A stretch of DNA of 62,303 nt from CAZQRP01 sp964596125 (GTDB taxonomy: Bacteria; Chloroflexota; Dehalococcoidia; GIF9; UBA5629). How positions within the stretch are numbered: the first letter of the stretch is position 1; each line of letters starts with the position of its first letter. Below, piece after piece: positions 1 through 8,822 of this stretch. The stretch lies in contig CAZQRP010000021.1 in assembly GCA_964596125.1 (NCBI GenBank), positions 1-62,303 of the forward strand, given 5' to 3'. The notes under the pieces were generated by a model. That model was not told where the DNA came from and searched no databases. It saw nothing but the letters and a program-made list of their open reading frames with translations. A program made the position numbers and the translations under genes.

Positions 1-50
1 TTTTATCACAGGAAAACTCTAAGAGCAACTGGCCTGTTTTTAGGGGGTAG

Positions 51-320
51 GGTCATCCAGACCCTAAACAAATATCAACTTATTTTGTTGAAAGGCAAAA
101 CCTGACCATGAGAATGAACATGAGAAGGTTTACCAGGTTAACTAATGCGTTCTCTAAGAAGGTAGATAATCTCAAACATTCAGTAGCTTTACACTATATG
201 TATTATAACTTCGCTAGGGTACATAAGACATTAGGTAAAACTCCTGCTATGGCTGCTGGTATTGCTGACCATGTTTGGAGTTTAGAGGAAATAATTGGTT
301 TATTATCAGATTCAAACTAG
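51..320 (+). pseudogene. IS1-type transposase, C-terminal remnant
   Basis: The frame ending at 320 reads through the motif STYFVERQNLTMRM and then RRFTRLTNAFSKK, ending HKTLGKTPAMAAGIADHVW. This is the familiar C-terminal third of IS1-family DDE transposases. The frame is already open before the first ATG at 108, but a TAG at 48-50 closes it, so the catalytic N-terminal part is missing or cut off at the window edge. No terminal inverted repeat is visible. It is most likely a decayed or truncated element, not a working transposase. The family call is from recognised motifs. Confidence 0.75.
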
Positions 321-397
321 ACCACTACCAGGTATTGACACTGGTCCAATGACAGTGTAACCTTACAGCAAATGCAGCGTAAAGGAGGAATATTATC

Positions 398-724
398 GTG
401 GAAAAGACATCTACTGGACTCGAAGAAAATGTTGCCGGCTTATTGTGTTACGTCCTGGGCTGGATAAGCGGCCTCGTTTTTATCCTGATTGAAAAGGACA
501 ACAAATTTGTCCGCTTCCACGCTCTGCAATCGATCATAGTATTTGGTTTCATTACAATTGCCAGCTTTATCCTCGGTTTTATACCCTTACTCGGCTATAT
601 ACTCAGCGTACTACTATCACTACTTGCGTTTGTACTGTGGATAGTCTTAATGATAAAAGCCTATCAGGGTAACAAGTATAAAATACCCTGGGCAGGCGAT
701 ATCGCTGAGAAACAGATAGGTTGA
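398..724 (+). CDS. DUF4870-like small membrane protein
   Basis: A 108-residue membrane protein with a GTG start at 398 behind the strong ribosome site AAAGGAGGA (381-389). Three or four hydrophobic segments cover roughly residues 12-32, 45-65 and 68-90. The central FVRFHALQSI stretch and the C-terminal MIKAYQGNKYKIPWAG motif are typical of the DUF4870 (Tic20-like) family, which is widespread in bacteria and has no settled function. It stands alone between the transposase remnant and plsY. The family call is good; the role is unknown. Confidence 0.75.
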   Translation: MEKTSTGLEENVAGLLCYVLGWISGLVFILIEKDNKFVRFHALQSIIVFGFITIASFILGFIPLLGYILSVLLSLLAFVLWIVLMIKAYQGNKYKIPWAGDIAEKQIG

Positions 725-1085
725 TACCAGGAAGTGGATGTACCACCAACTCAAGTCCCAATTTAGAAATATACTCACCGGACAGTCCTCCTGGTGATTT
801 ATCCATACTCCTTTTTAATAGAAGCATAAGAAGGCCGGTCCAGGCATGGCATTCCTGCCGGCTTATAACCGCGGAACATTTCTCTATATTCCAGGTAGAC
901 AGATGGTATCCTGTCAACCGGAACACTGTGTGTAAGCACAGGTCTTGACCAAATCCTGGAAAAGATACTCGCTTATTTGTAGCTAAAGTTGAACAGTAAT
1001 AGACACAGGAGTTACCGGATTTCAGTGATACTATGCCACGTTTATGAGATAATTTTCTATCTATAATATAATCAGAGGCTGCACT
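725..1085. other. Intergenic region, one hairpin
   Basis: I find no convincing gene in this 361-base gap. A hairpin at 834-862 (GCCGG + CAGG pairing with CCTG + CCGGC, nine-base loop) could end transcription from the DUF4870 gene, but no T tract follows, so the terminator call is weak. Confidence 0.35.
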
Positions 1086-1676
1086 ATGGGTATGATTTTA
1101 GGGCTGGCGGCTATACTAATCGGGTACCTGCTTGGTTCCATTCCCTCGGCGTACATTATCACCAAGCTCAGAAAAGGCGTAGACATCCGCGATATTGACG
1201 CAGGCAACGTGGGGGCCGGCAGTGTCTTCCGCCAGGTCGGTATGTGGGAAGGGGCTGTAGTCTCGATAGCCGATATAGCAAAAGGAGCCGCCGCCATACT
1301 CATCGCCCAGGCTCTGGAAGTTAGCCAACCCTGGGTACTTGGAGCGGGATTTGCCTCTATACTTGGCCACAGCTTCCCAATCTATATTGGCTTTAGAGGC
1401 GGTCAGGGCGTAGCTACCGTCATGGGCGTTTTCTTTGCTCTGGTACCTTTAGCAATGGTCATAACCCTGGCGCCAATGGGCATTCTATTGCTTTTTACCC
1501 ACCATATCTTCTCCATGGTCTGCTATTCCGCTCCTTTTTTACCTTTCTTTATCTGGTTATTTGACGGTTCGCTCACACTGATCATTTACTCACTGGCTAT
1601 TATTGCTTTTATTTTATTTAGAAACAGGCACAAACTAAGAAATGTACGGGTAAGACCGGTAAAGACCAAAAGCTAA
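1086..1676 (+). CDS. plsY: Glycerol-3-phosphate acyltransferase PlsY
   Basis: Integral membrane acyltransferase that moves the acyl group from acyl-phosphate to glycerol-3-phosphate, the first step of phospholipid synthesis. The 196-residue length is normal. Three PlsY motifs are visible: GYLLGSIPSAYI (13-24), GNVGAGSVFR (40-49, a variant of the usual SGNxGATN) and GHSFPIYIGFRGGQGVAT (94-111). About five hydrophobic segments are present. A short AGAGG lies before the ATG. The gene stands alone, 150 bases ahead of the permease. The variant second motif is noted; the overall call is firm. Confidence 0.93.
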   Translation: MGMILGLAAILIGYLLGSIPSAYIITKLRKGVDIRDIDAGNVGAGSVFRQVGMWEGAVVSIADIAKGAAAILIAQALEVSQPWVLGAGFASILGHSFPIYIGFRGGQGVATVMGVFFALVPLAMVITLAPMGILLLFTHHIFSMVCYSAPFLPFFIWLFDGSLTLIIYSLAIIAFILFRNRHKLRNVRVRPVKTKS

Positions 1677-1827
1677 CGATGTCAGAAACCATTGCTGCGA
1701 AAATATTGAAATCGCTCACGTTATCCTGAAAAGAAAGATGAGAGAAAAGGTGACCGGCTTGAGTTGAATTACCAACCCAGGTTACTCATACCCGGCGATG
1801 ATGCGAAAAAAATTGTAGAGGATCGAC

Positions 1828-3192
1828 ATGGATAATACTATAACCCGGACAACCGACGGAACATTAAGAAGAGAGATTAATTTAATCGCCTTAATTGCCA
1901 TAATGATTGGCCTCAATATCGGGGGTGCCCTGTTCGCCCTTACAGGAATTGCCGCTGGATTGACAGGTCCATCTCTGTTTATCGCCCAGCTTATATCGGC
2001 ACTGCCTATTCTACTGGCTTTGATCCCTTACCTGACATTATCATCGGCTATACCGACAACATGTGCAAGTTACCAGTATGCCAAACTTTTTTCTCGTCCC
2101 ATGGCAGTTGCTGCCTGGATGACGCTCTTTGTTGCTATTCCGATCGGTGCTCTGCCACTGTTCGCCATCATTGCAGGTAATTTCATCGGGATGCTAATAC
2201 CCGGTCTTCCCGTAACCGCAACCGCTATTATCGTGATGACCCTTTTCTTCTTACTTAACGTGCTTGGTATCAAACCTACCGCTTATGTCCAGATCGTTAC
2301 GGTGGCAGTGCTCATGCTAGCACTTCTCATATTTATTGCTCCCGGTCTCCCAGCGATAAAGGTACAGAACCTAACCCCACTATTTCCCGGAGGCATGATG
2401 GGATTCATTGCCTCTTCAGCACTTTTATTCACTCTACTGGCCGGAGGGCTATTTGGTATCGAAGTTGGCAGCGAAGTAAAGAATGCCAATTCAATCATTC
2501 CAAAAGCACTCATCATCAGTATAGCCATCGTATTAGTCATTTATCTATTGGTTGAAATAGTTGCTGTGGGAGTTATTAACTGGCAACTATTTGCAGACAA
2601 TACTCTCAGTATCCCGGCGAAAGCATTCCTCTCTGGCTTCCCATTGGGTTTTTTCATCACAGGAGGCGGGATCCTCGCTTCCATAACAACAATAAACCTC
2701 ATTCTCACAGTTGCTGGGAGATACGCGCTCGCCTTTGCCCGAGATGGCTTTTTCCCCGGTTTCTTCCAGAATATTAATAAGAGATTCGGTACACCGCACT
2801 GGGGACTAACGCTGGTATATGTCATGACAGTGATCACCTTATTGGTGAATCCTCCCCTGATAGTATTGGGGCAGATGATAAATTTCGGACTCCTGTTTAT
2901 GATAACCCTGGTATTGTTTGCCGCTTTCAGACTGCCTAAGAAGCATCCGGAACTTTATCAGCAGGCAAAGCTCAAGTTTAATCCGGGAATCATCGCCATT
3001 ACATCTCTAGCAGCAATATCAATTAATATTATCTTTATGGCTGTCCTGGCCTATGGACTGATGACCTCAGCACAATCACAATGGACCTTTCCTCTCTTTG
3101 TTATTGCTGCTATCACCGGCCTCATCGTATATTTTATAAGGACGAGACAGGGAGTTGTCGCAAAAGGCTTGGAACTCGAGCAAACGGAATAA
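1828..3192 (+). CDS. APC-family amino acid permease
   Basis: A 454-residue polytopic membrane protein with about twelve hydrophobic segments. The N-terminal pattern IGGALFALTGIAAG followed by GPSLFIAQLISALP matches the first helices of the amino acid-polyamine-organocation superfamily. The FARDGFFP stretch near residue 305 is also characteristic of this superfamily. It likely couples amino acid uptake or exchange to an ion gradient; the substrate cannot be told. AGAGGA precedes the ATG. No partner gene is adjacent, and a long gap follows. Confidence 0.85.
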   Translation: MDNTITRTTDGTLRREINLIALIAIMIGLNIGGALFALTGIAAGLTGPSLFIAQLISALPILLALIPYLTLSSAIPTTCASYQYAKLFSRPMAVAAWMTLFVAIPIGALPLFAIIAGNFIGMLIPGLPVTATAIIVMTLFFLLNVLGIKPTAYVQIVTVAVLMLALLIFIAPGLPAIKVQNLTPLFPGGMMGFIASSALLFTLLAGGLFGIEVGSEVKNANSIIPKALIISIAIVLVIYLLVEIVAVGVINWQLFADNTLSIPAKAFLSGFPLGFFITGGGILASITTINLILTVAGRYALAFARDGFFPGFFQNINKRFGTPHWGLTLVYVMTVITLLVNPPLIVLGQMINFGLLFMITLVLFAAFRLPKKHPELYQQAKLKFNPGIIAITSLAAISINIIFMAVLAYGLMTSAQSQWTFPLFVIAAITGLIVYFIRTRQGVVAKGLELEQTE

Positions 3193-3554
3193 TTATCCTA
3201 CCTCCTTTCTGTTTCAATAATAAGATATGGTGAATTAAGGGAGAGACTGGGAAAAAACCTCAACTTGACGGTCCGAACCTGAATCTCCGCTACAACGAAA
3301 TGAATATGGCCGGTACTCCCGCGGATATTCACCAGTCGAAAGCATCCTCTATAACCCTGCTCCCATATTCACGCCATGATAGCCAGACCTGTTTTGTATA
3401 TGAGACTAAAGTCACAGACACTTTAAAACGCTCGGTTTAAAATAGTAGGCACAATAATAAAGTCCGGAAACGAACTCTGGACACGTAGGATATAGACGCC
3501 CCTGCGGGTGGGGCTAACGATTTTTAAGAATTTTATCACGCGAGGAGGTAGTAC
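3193..3554. other. Intergenic region with a structured leader
   Basis: A 362-base gap with no gene I can support. Its last 100 bases hold two hairpins (listed separately) just ahead of the small Cys-rich gene at 3555, so it may be a structured 5' leader as well as the end of the permease transcript. Confidence 0.4.
3462..3524 (+). terminator. Two hairpins, terminator or attenuator
   Basis: The first hairpin pairs GTCCGGA (3462-3468) with TCTGGAC (3476-3482). The second pairs GCCCC (3498-3502) with GGGGC (3510-3514), followed by TAACGATTTTT. The second resembles an intrinsic terminator. It lies about 300 bases after the permease but only 30 before the next start codon, so it could attenuate the redox cluster. 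I recognise no known riboswitch here. Confidence 0.4.
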
Positions 3555-3710
3555 ATGAAAATTGTAACATTATGCAGCGCAGGCTCCTGTTGCCCACAAG
3601 TGAAAATAATGGATACCCAGGTGGAGATAGGAGAGGCGGACAACACTTGTACTCTCACCATGCCAGAGTGGGAGATCCTAAAACAGAAGATATTAAATAA
3701 AGAGATATAG
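3555..3710 (+). CDS. Small Cys-rich conserved protein
   Basis: A 51-residue protein starting at ATG 3555 with GAGGAGG at 3542-3548. It begins MKIVTLCSAGSCCP and then has VKIMDTQVEIGE and CTLTMPEWEILKQKI. The CSAGSCCP Cys cluster at the N-terminus suggests metal binding or thiol redox chemistry. I recall similar small proteins of unknown function in anaerobes, but have no symbol for them. It is followed by thioredoxin and then by the TGA-containing DUF6132-like gene, which suggests a thiol-redox role. That function is inference. Confidence 0.65.
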   Translation: MKIVTLCSAGSCCPQVKIMDTQVEIGEADNTCTLTMPEWEILKQKILNKEI

Positions 3711-3886
3711 TACAGGAATCTTAGTTTCAAGGCTGATGCCCCGCCCGCTCAATCAATCATACTTGATAACGTGAAGGCTGGAAATATTGCAAGGCATGGA
3801 AAAAGCAGGCAAGTCAGTACATTAAAATGTGACAAGCACATATACATTACACAAATATAGAATAGAGAAGTGGTGAACAATAAGAA

Positions 3887-4213
<327 letters not shown>

Positions 4214-4244
4214 CGATACCGGGATCAAAGAAGGACTAGAAGCG

Positions 4245-4421
4245 ATGATAATGGGGTATATCATTGGAGTAGTTGCAGGAGCTGCCATCGGAGGCATTAT
4301 CGGATATTTCGGCAGGTGCGCCGGAAGCACTTGAGGGATTACTTCAAGCCCCTGGGCAGGGGCTATCTTCGGCGCATTGATCGGCCTGCTCATTGCTTCG
4401 TCTATCGTGTCCAGGGCATAG
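4245..4421 (+). CDS. DUF6132-like membrane peptide, candidate selenoprotein (in-frame TGA)
   Basis: ATG 4245 follows GAAGGA and opens MIMGYIIGVVAGAAIGGIIG, then GYFGRCAGST, where an in-frame TGA (4332-4334) interrupts. The same frame continues GITSSPWAGAIFGALIG, then LLIAS, and stops at TAG 4419. Both halves are glycine-zipper membrane helices. From memory, DUF6132 proteins carry a CxSGTCPITSNP loop between two such helices. Here the loop is CAGST-TGA-GITSSP, so the TGA sits exactly at the second conserved Cys. With selenocysteine the product is 58 residues. A SECIS-like hairpin lies directly downstream. The alternative is a nonsense-broken gene. No SelA, SelB or tRNA-Sec gene lies in the window. 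Confidence 0.6.
4332..4364 (+). promoter_or_regulatory. Candidate bacterial SECIS element
   Basis: After the TGA at 4332-4334 a stem forms between AGCCCC (4347-4352) and GGGGCT (4359-4364). The loop is TGGGCA, or GGGC if T4353 pairs with A4358. About 18-19 bases separate the TGA from the apical loop, and G occupies the first or second loop position. Both features match the known bacterial SECIS pattern (short distance, G near the 5' side of the loop). A weaker competing stem CTTGA/TCAAG (4330-4334 with 4344-4348) exists. The match is by eye, not scored. Confidence 0.5.
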
Positions 4422-4434
4422 CCAGCCTGGCTAT
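4418..4434. terminator. Hairpin between convergent genes
   Basis: ATAGCCA (4418-4424) and TGGCTAT (4428-4434) form a perfect seven-pair hairpin with a three-base loop. It overlaps the stop codon of the DUF6132-like gene and abuts the treT stop. It may end transcription in both directions, although no T tract follows on either side. Confidence 0.35.
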
Positions 4435-5840
4435 CAACCAAATCCCCGGACTTTCCTGCGTTTCACCAATTTGAACCAAGGGTGAAAGCTGATTATGCAA
4501 TCAGCACAGGTAGCCTTATCAATGAGCCCCCTGTTGATCATGTCCACGGTCATGAGCCAATCGGCAATCCGGTCTGGAAGGAGAAAATGATGCCTTACGT
4601 ACTCTCTTCCTTTTGCACCGATTGTCCCGGCATGTTTCGGATTATCCAATAAATAGGTCACCCTGCGGGCAGTTCTATGTGGTGTCTGGTAAAAATAACC
4701 GGTATCGCCTTCCCTGATCTGAAGGGGAATGGCGCCGGCATTCCCGGCTATAACCGGCTTGCTCTTCCATAAGGCTTCTGTTATTACCAGGCCGAAACCC
4801 TCTCTGGTCGAGGGTTGCATAATTACACGTGCCGCCCGTTGAAGGGCATTAATCTCCAGATGGTTCTGCAACCGGTCCTCAAGCGTGATATTGAGTACGT
4901 GGATATCCTTATCGTCCCTGGTATCTTCATAAACTCTGGCCAGTATTCTTTCTCCTTCCGGGTCATCGGTAGCCAGGCCACCAGCCAGAACGAGCTGGCA
5001 TTTTCTCTGTGCTTTCACCAGTCGATACGTAGCAATGGTCCTGTCTATTCCTTTCCAGGGATCAAACCTACCGATCTGTGCGATGATTGGAATTTCAGGG
5101 TCTATATTGTACTTGTTCAGGACAGTTACAATCTCCTCCTCGGTCAATTCCCTGTTCTTTTCCGACAACGGGTCAATGAAGGGAGGGATTATAAACTTGG
5201 GGAGGGGCCAACGTGATACGATATAGTTGGCTGCTGAAAATATGGCAGCATCATAGTGCTCGGTTAAGTCAGCGAAAAAATCCCATAGTCCAGGATTAGC
5301 TTGCAGGGCTGCTTCCTCGATATCTATGTGACATCTCCAGAGCCAGATTTGCTTACCTTTTTTAATATAATGGGTGAGACCAAGCGGCTGCGGGTCATGG
5401 ACAAGCACTACATCAGGAGTGTAGTCTATTAAATCTTTGTTAGCACATTCTTCAAGGTTACAGCGGTATGTTTCTTTCATCTCTGCGGTAAAGTGCCCCG
5501 CCTCGCCCTGCAGTAAATTATGCAGGTTCTTGGTACACTCAAAATACTCTTTACTCCCGCGGACCACCTTCCACTCAGCATCTATACCCAGTTCATTCAG
5601 GAATGGAATAGCACTGTAGAGCATTTCGGCTACGCCCCCACCCTGAGCAGTGGAGTTCAGGTCCAGCAGTTTCATACCTTTAAGCCGTTGAGCTAATCCG
5701 TGCAATTTCTCTATTGTTTCATCGCCCATTAAGGAAGCATACGCTTCCAATGGAGGTACCGAGAAGGGACAATGGTTCTTCCTCTTACTATACGCTGTCC
5801 CATCTGCTAAAACGGTAGAGACAAGATTCAAATCACTCAT
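4434..5840 (-). CDS. treT: TreT-type trehalose synthase (GT4 glycosyltransferase)
   Basis: A 468-residue GT-B glycosyltransferase resembling TreT, which joins NDP-glucose and glucose to give trehalose in one step. The N-terminal domain has LDLNSTAQGGGVAEML (about 60-75), the acceptor-side signature of this family. The middle has HDPQPLGL and WRCHID. The C-terminal GT4 domain has IGRFDPWKGID (about 257-267) and REGFGLVITEALWKSKPVIAG (about 345-365), with the Glu pair that binds the nucleotide sugar. GAGGA precedes the ATG. The last 50 residues extend beyond the domain with CADC. A single gene; trehalose as osmolyte or thermoprotectant is inferred from the family. Confidence 0.82.
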   Translation of the reverse strand: MSDLNLVSTVLADGTAYSKRKNHCPFSVPPLEAYASLMGDETIEKLHGLAQRLKGMKLLDLNSTAQGGGVAEMLYSAIPFLNELGIDAEWKVVRGSKEYFECTKNLHNLLQGEAGHFTAEMKETYRCNLEECANKDLIDYTPDVVLVHDPQPLGLTHYIKKGKQIWLWRCHIDIEEAALQANPGLWDFFADLTEHYDAAIFSAANYIVSRWPLPKFIIPPFIDPLSEKNRELTEEEIVTVLNKYNIDPEIPIIAQIGRFDPWKGIDRTIATYRLVKAQRKCQLVLAGGLATDDPEGERILARVYEDTRDDKDIHVLNITLEDRLQNHLEINALQRAARVIMQPSTREGFGLVITEALWKSKPVIAGNAGAIPLQIREGDTGYFYQTPHRTARRVTYLLDNPKHAGTIGAKGREYVRHHFLLPDRIADWLMTVDMINRGLIDKATCADCIISFHPWFKLVKRRKVRGFG

Positions 5841-6168
5841 TTAAAAATTCCTCAGTCACATTTTGCGTCGCCGAATCCAAACCTGACCGTAATTTACTAC
5901 ACCATTTTCTATTTAATTACATCATGCTCGCCGCTAAGTACGTTCATATCACTTTTTACTTTTTTACTGTGTTACGCCCTCAATATAGTCCTGCCCTATG
6001 GCCTTGTCAATAGCACAAGGTATGGAGAGAAAAGTGTTATTTATCGGGCACTGAGCTACCATACCGCCAGATTCGTATATCATGCAACCTGAAAACAGTT
6101 TATAGCAGATGGATTAAAGACGAACACAACGGGCGCTTTTAATCATACTAAAATTTTATGTACCGTGC
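5841..6168. other. Intergenic region, no gene seen
   Basis: The 328 bases between the hydrolase stop and the treT start hold no supported ORF, RNA gene or strong hairpin. The treT promoter must lie here, but I cannot place it confidently. Confidence 0.4.
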
Positions 6169-7116
6169 TCAGAGCCATTCCTTTAACCACGCCAATATTT
6201 TTTCCGGCTTATCCTGAAAGTACTTATAGGTGTCAAACCTGTGTTTTGTACCCTCAATCCAGTAAAACTCTTTAGGTTCCGCGGTATCCTCGTAAAATCC
6301 CTGAATATCACTTAGCTCGGTCCAAGGATCATTTCTGGCCTGGACATATAAGGTCGGGACTTTAATATCTTTCACATAGTCTTTCGGAGACATCTTCTCC
6401 AGTGGATCAGCACCACGCCAGACCACAAATTTCTTAATCATCGGTAATAGTAGCCTGGCTATAACCGGCGTAAAAATTTTTTTGGCATAAGTACGAGTAA
6501 ACACTTCCATAGAAATCGGCTGAATTGCTATCAGGCATTTCACTCTCTCAAACACTTCCGGTTTTTTGCTCATGGCAATAATGGTAGAGTTTGCACCGGT
6601 ACAAAAACTCACAAAACCGATATCCATATCTCCTATATTTTCCCTGTTCTCAATAAAATGCATGGCCGCGATAATATCTTGATACTCATATAATCCCACT
6701 CCAGCGATGCCACGATTAGGACTGGGATCGCTTTCCCCATGATTACGGAAATCAAACGTCAATACCCAGTAACCGTTCTCATGCAAATGTATGGCTGTCT
6801 TTAAAAATTCAATTTCTTCATTATATAGTTTGGCTAAATTCCTGTAGTTTACCGTTGATCCATATTTGGTCAGACCACCTACATGGGTCATTATCACCAG
6901 CTTTTTTGAAGAACCGGGGATCAGCCAGCCTCGTAAAGTAACTCCATCCACCGCCTTGAATGCAATATCCTCAAAGTCCATTCCATAATCTTTGGGATTT
7001 TTCGGGACCGGCTGACGGTTGAGATGAATAAACGAACCGGAAAGAACAAAACAAACCGCAATATAAAGTATTGCTGCAACTACAAGTAGTAATATGACAA
7101 TCAAATAAATCGGCAT
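6169..7116 (-). CDS. Membrane-anchored alpha/beta hydrolase with Cys nucleophile
   Basis: A 315-residue alpha/beta hydrolase with an N-terminal hydrophobic anchor (residues 3-28). The nucleophile elbow reads VSFCTGAN, so Cys172 replaces the usual Ser, as in dienelactone hydrolases. Asp263 (QARNDPW) and His292 (EGTKHRF) would complete the triad. The FDFRNHGESD stretch near 121-130 is typical of this fold. GGAGGG precedes the ATG. The substrate is unknown. The neighbour upstream on the same strand is cvpA. Confidence 0.75.
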   Translation of the reverse strand: MPIYLIVILLLVVAAILYIAVCFVLSGSFIHLNRQPVPKNPKDYGMDFEDIAFKAVDGVTLRGWLIPGSSKKLVIMTHVGGLTKYGSTVNYRNLAKLYNEEIEFLKTAIHLHENGYWVLTFDFRNHGESDPSPNRGIAGVGLYEYQDIIAAMHFIENRENIGDMDIGFVSFCTGANSTIIAMSKKPEVFERVKCLIAIQPISMEVFTRTYAKKIFTPVIARLLLPMIKKFVVWRGADPLEKMSPKDYVKDIKVPTLYVQARNDPWTELSDIQGFYEDTAEPKEFYWIEGTKHRFDTYKYFQDKPEKILAWLKEWL

Positions 7117-7181
7117 TTACTTAATCCCTCCACTTCACTATTTCAGACCAAGCGTATACTTATATCCTTCAGCCAGATAGT

Positions 7182-7721
7182 TCATAATCCGTTATAAATT
7201 ACCAAGATCAGTGCCGGACCGGCTGCTATGGTGTGTGTCGCGAGCTGAAACATCTCGGGCAGCATTGCCCGCACAAAGCTCAGATGTATAATCAGCCAGC
7301 TAAGTACGCTAGAGCCCGTCATCGCACGCTCAAGCCATCCCATAATGGGGTAGGCAGTAATCAGAAGCGTCAGTACTACCATTCCTATGGCTGCGTTCAA
7401 TGTAGTAATAGCACCCCCGATAAGTCGAGAAAGGAACCCCCTATTCCATAATCTCTCAAGAAATTTCCTGGGCAAGAAAAACACAATAAACAGCATAAGC
7501 TGTATCAGGCAAAGGGTAATCAGGAATCCCAGAAAGTTTTCCCAGTTTTTTCCAGGCAGAAACGAGATGATACCAGCTAGCACGTGATAGACAGCGCCGG
7601 TGACGGGAATAGCTATAATAAGCGCTGCCAGGGAAAAAGCGCTTTTGACCGCTCCTCCCCTGAGTCCACCAATAAAGCTAAAGATCAAAATTAAGACCAC
7701 CAGAATGTCAACTAATATCAT
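7182..7721 (-). CDS. cvpA: CvpA family membrane protein
   Basis: A 179-residue protein with four hydrophobic segments. Its N-terminus, VDILVVLILIFSFIGGLRGG, is the CvpA signature helix with the conserved glycine-rich turn. CvpA proteins affect biofilm formation, colicin V production and envelope stress; the biochemical role is not settled. GAGGGA precedes the ATG. It follows pspC by ten bases on the same strand, so the two are probably co-transcribed envelope genes. Confidence 0.8.
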   Translation of the reverse strand: MILVDILVVLILIFSFIGGLRGGAVKSAFSLAALIIAIPVTGAVYHVLAGIISFLPGKNWENFLGFLITLCLIQLMLFIVFFLPRKFLERLWNRGFLSRLIGGAITTLNAAIGMVVLTLLITAYPIMGWLERAMTGSSVLSWLIIHLSFVRAMLPEMFQLATHTIAAGPALILVIYNGL

Positions 7722-7771
7722 GATAATCCCTCAAATCATTATTAAATTCATTTCCCGGATACTACAACTTA

Positions 7772-7958
7772 TTAATTTTCCAGAGGTACGACGATAGCCA
7801 GAATTATATAGGCTAAGATGCCTGCCCCGGTAAAAAAATATTGATACCACGGCAATCACCCTGATAATAGTTTGATCTATATCGAAGCACTCTGCCAGAC
7901 CACCACACACCCCCCATATCTTTCGATTTGTTTTACTGCGATATAACCTTTTCGTCAT
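7772..7958 (-). pseudogene. PspC domain protein, frameshifted
   Basis: The start encodes MTKRLYRSKTNRKIWGVCGG followed by LAECFDIDQTIIRV, the classic PspC (phage-shock protein C) N-terminus. After VVSIFF the frame leaves the family pattern. A one-base shift inside the run of seven A/T (7832-7838) restores TGAGILAYIILAIVVPLEN and a stop at 7772-7774, giving a normal 61-residue PspC with its membrane helix. As sequenced, the frame runs to 7731 with unrelated residues. A sequencing error, a real frameshift or transcriptional slippage in the homopolymer are all possible. Confidence 0.7.
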
Positions 7959-8269
7959 TGTAGCAACCTTTAGTCTAAACTATCGCCGGCAGCAACTATT
8001 TCTTGCACGCAACTCCCGCATTACTACCACAAACAGGTGTTACCTAATAAGCAATTTTTTACCAGCACAATCACCAACCTTACAGAGATACTAAACATAA
8101 CGGTAGTAACTTTGTATTATACAACGCCGCAACGCTCTGAACCATACCATCTATTATATAAGTTGGTTTTTTTTAGATTTTTGAATCACTTACCTTTACG
8201 TACGTCATAAACCATGCCCGTCCGTTTTCCGTTTTATAATTAACAAAGGGATATGAGCTCAGGAGAGTA
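7959..8269. other. Divergent intergenic region
   Basis: These 311 A/T-rich bases separate pspC (minus) from the secreted protein gene (plus). I see no gene and no clear hairpin; promoters for both sides presumably lie here. Confidence 0.35.
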
Positions 8270-8272
8270 GAG

Positions 8273-8647
8273 GTGTTTATAACCAAGCTGTACTTCGGAC
8301 TGATATTTCTGGGACTATCTGCCCTTGTAGCCGGCTTATTCACCAGTGAACCACCACCAGCCTCAAAACCGGTTATAGCCGGAAACTTAAATGAGGTATC
8401 GCTGGAAGAAAGCCAACAGATAGCAGAAGAATACGTGAAAAGCATGTATCAGTTCACCAACTATAACGGGAGAAATCTGGAGCTTGTTGAAGTAACTCCG
8501 GCGCGATGTGCTTATTGCTGGAGATTCACATATGAATTTGATATACACTCGGAACTACAGGCCGGGACTATTAACAAGGCAATAGCAACAGTAATTGTTC
8601 AGGAGGGCATAATAACTAATGTTGCCTCTTCGACGGGAGTGGAATAG
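8273..8647 (+). CDS. Secreted or membrane-anchored protein with CxxCW motif
   Basis: A GTG start at 8273 follows AGGAGAG (8261-8267). The 124-residue product has one N-terminal hydrophobic segment (5-24) with no lipobox Cys, then a soluble domain with EESQQIAEEYVKS and the motif LVEVTPARCAYCWRFTYEFD. I recall a similar family of extracytoplasmic proteins with a CPYCWEFVFEF core, but its function is not known to me. The paired cysteines could bind metal or form a disulfide. A tiny membrane peptide gene follows 5 bases later. Confidence 0.65.
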   Translation: MFITKLYFGLIFLGLSALVAGLFTSEPPPASKPVIAGNLNEVSLEESQQIAEEYVKSMYQFTNYNGRNLELVEVTPARCAYCWRFTYEFDIHSELQAGTINKAIATVIVQEGIITNVASSTGVE

Positions 8648-8652
8648 AAGAG

Positions 8653-8733
8653 GTGGTAAATGTGGTTTATGATTTATCTCTGATTACGATAATTCTTTCG
8701 ATAGCCCTGATGATCGTCTATTACGTCCTGTAA
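8653..8733 (+). CDS. Possible 26-residue membrane peptide
   Basis: Starting at GTG 8653 (or GTG 8662), the frame encodes VVYDLSLITIILSIALMIVY and two to three more residues, a single hydrophobic helix. AGAAGAGG lies just upstream. It follows the CxxCW protein almost directly and precedes a terminator-like hairpin. Coding status rests only on the hydrophobic pattern and position. Confidence 0.35.
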   Translation: MVNVVYDLSLITIILSIALMIVYYVL

Positions 8734-8822
8734 AGCACTATTCTTGTTAAACAACCGGTGATCCCCGGCATCAATGCCGCTTTCTCATTGGCTTAAATCC
8801 AACCAGAGCTATCAAGAAGTGT

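Noticed and set aside
603..948. Overlapping frames on both strands after the DUF4870 gene
   Set aside because: No ribosome site or protein-like pattern; they shadow the DUF4870 gene and noncoding DNA.
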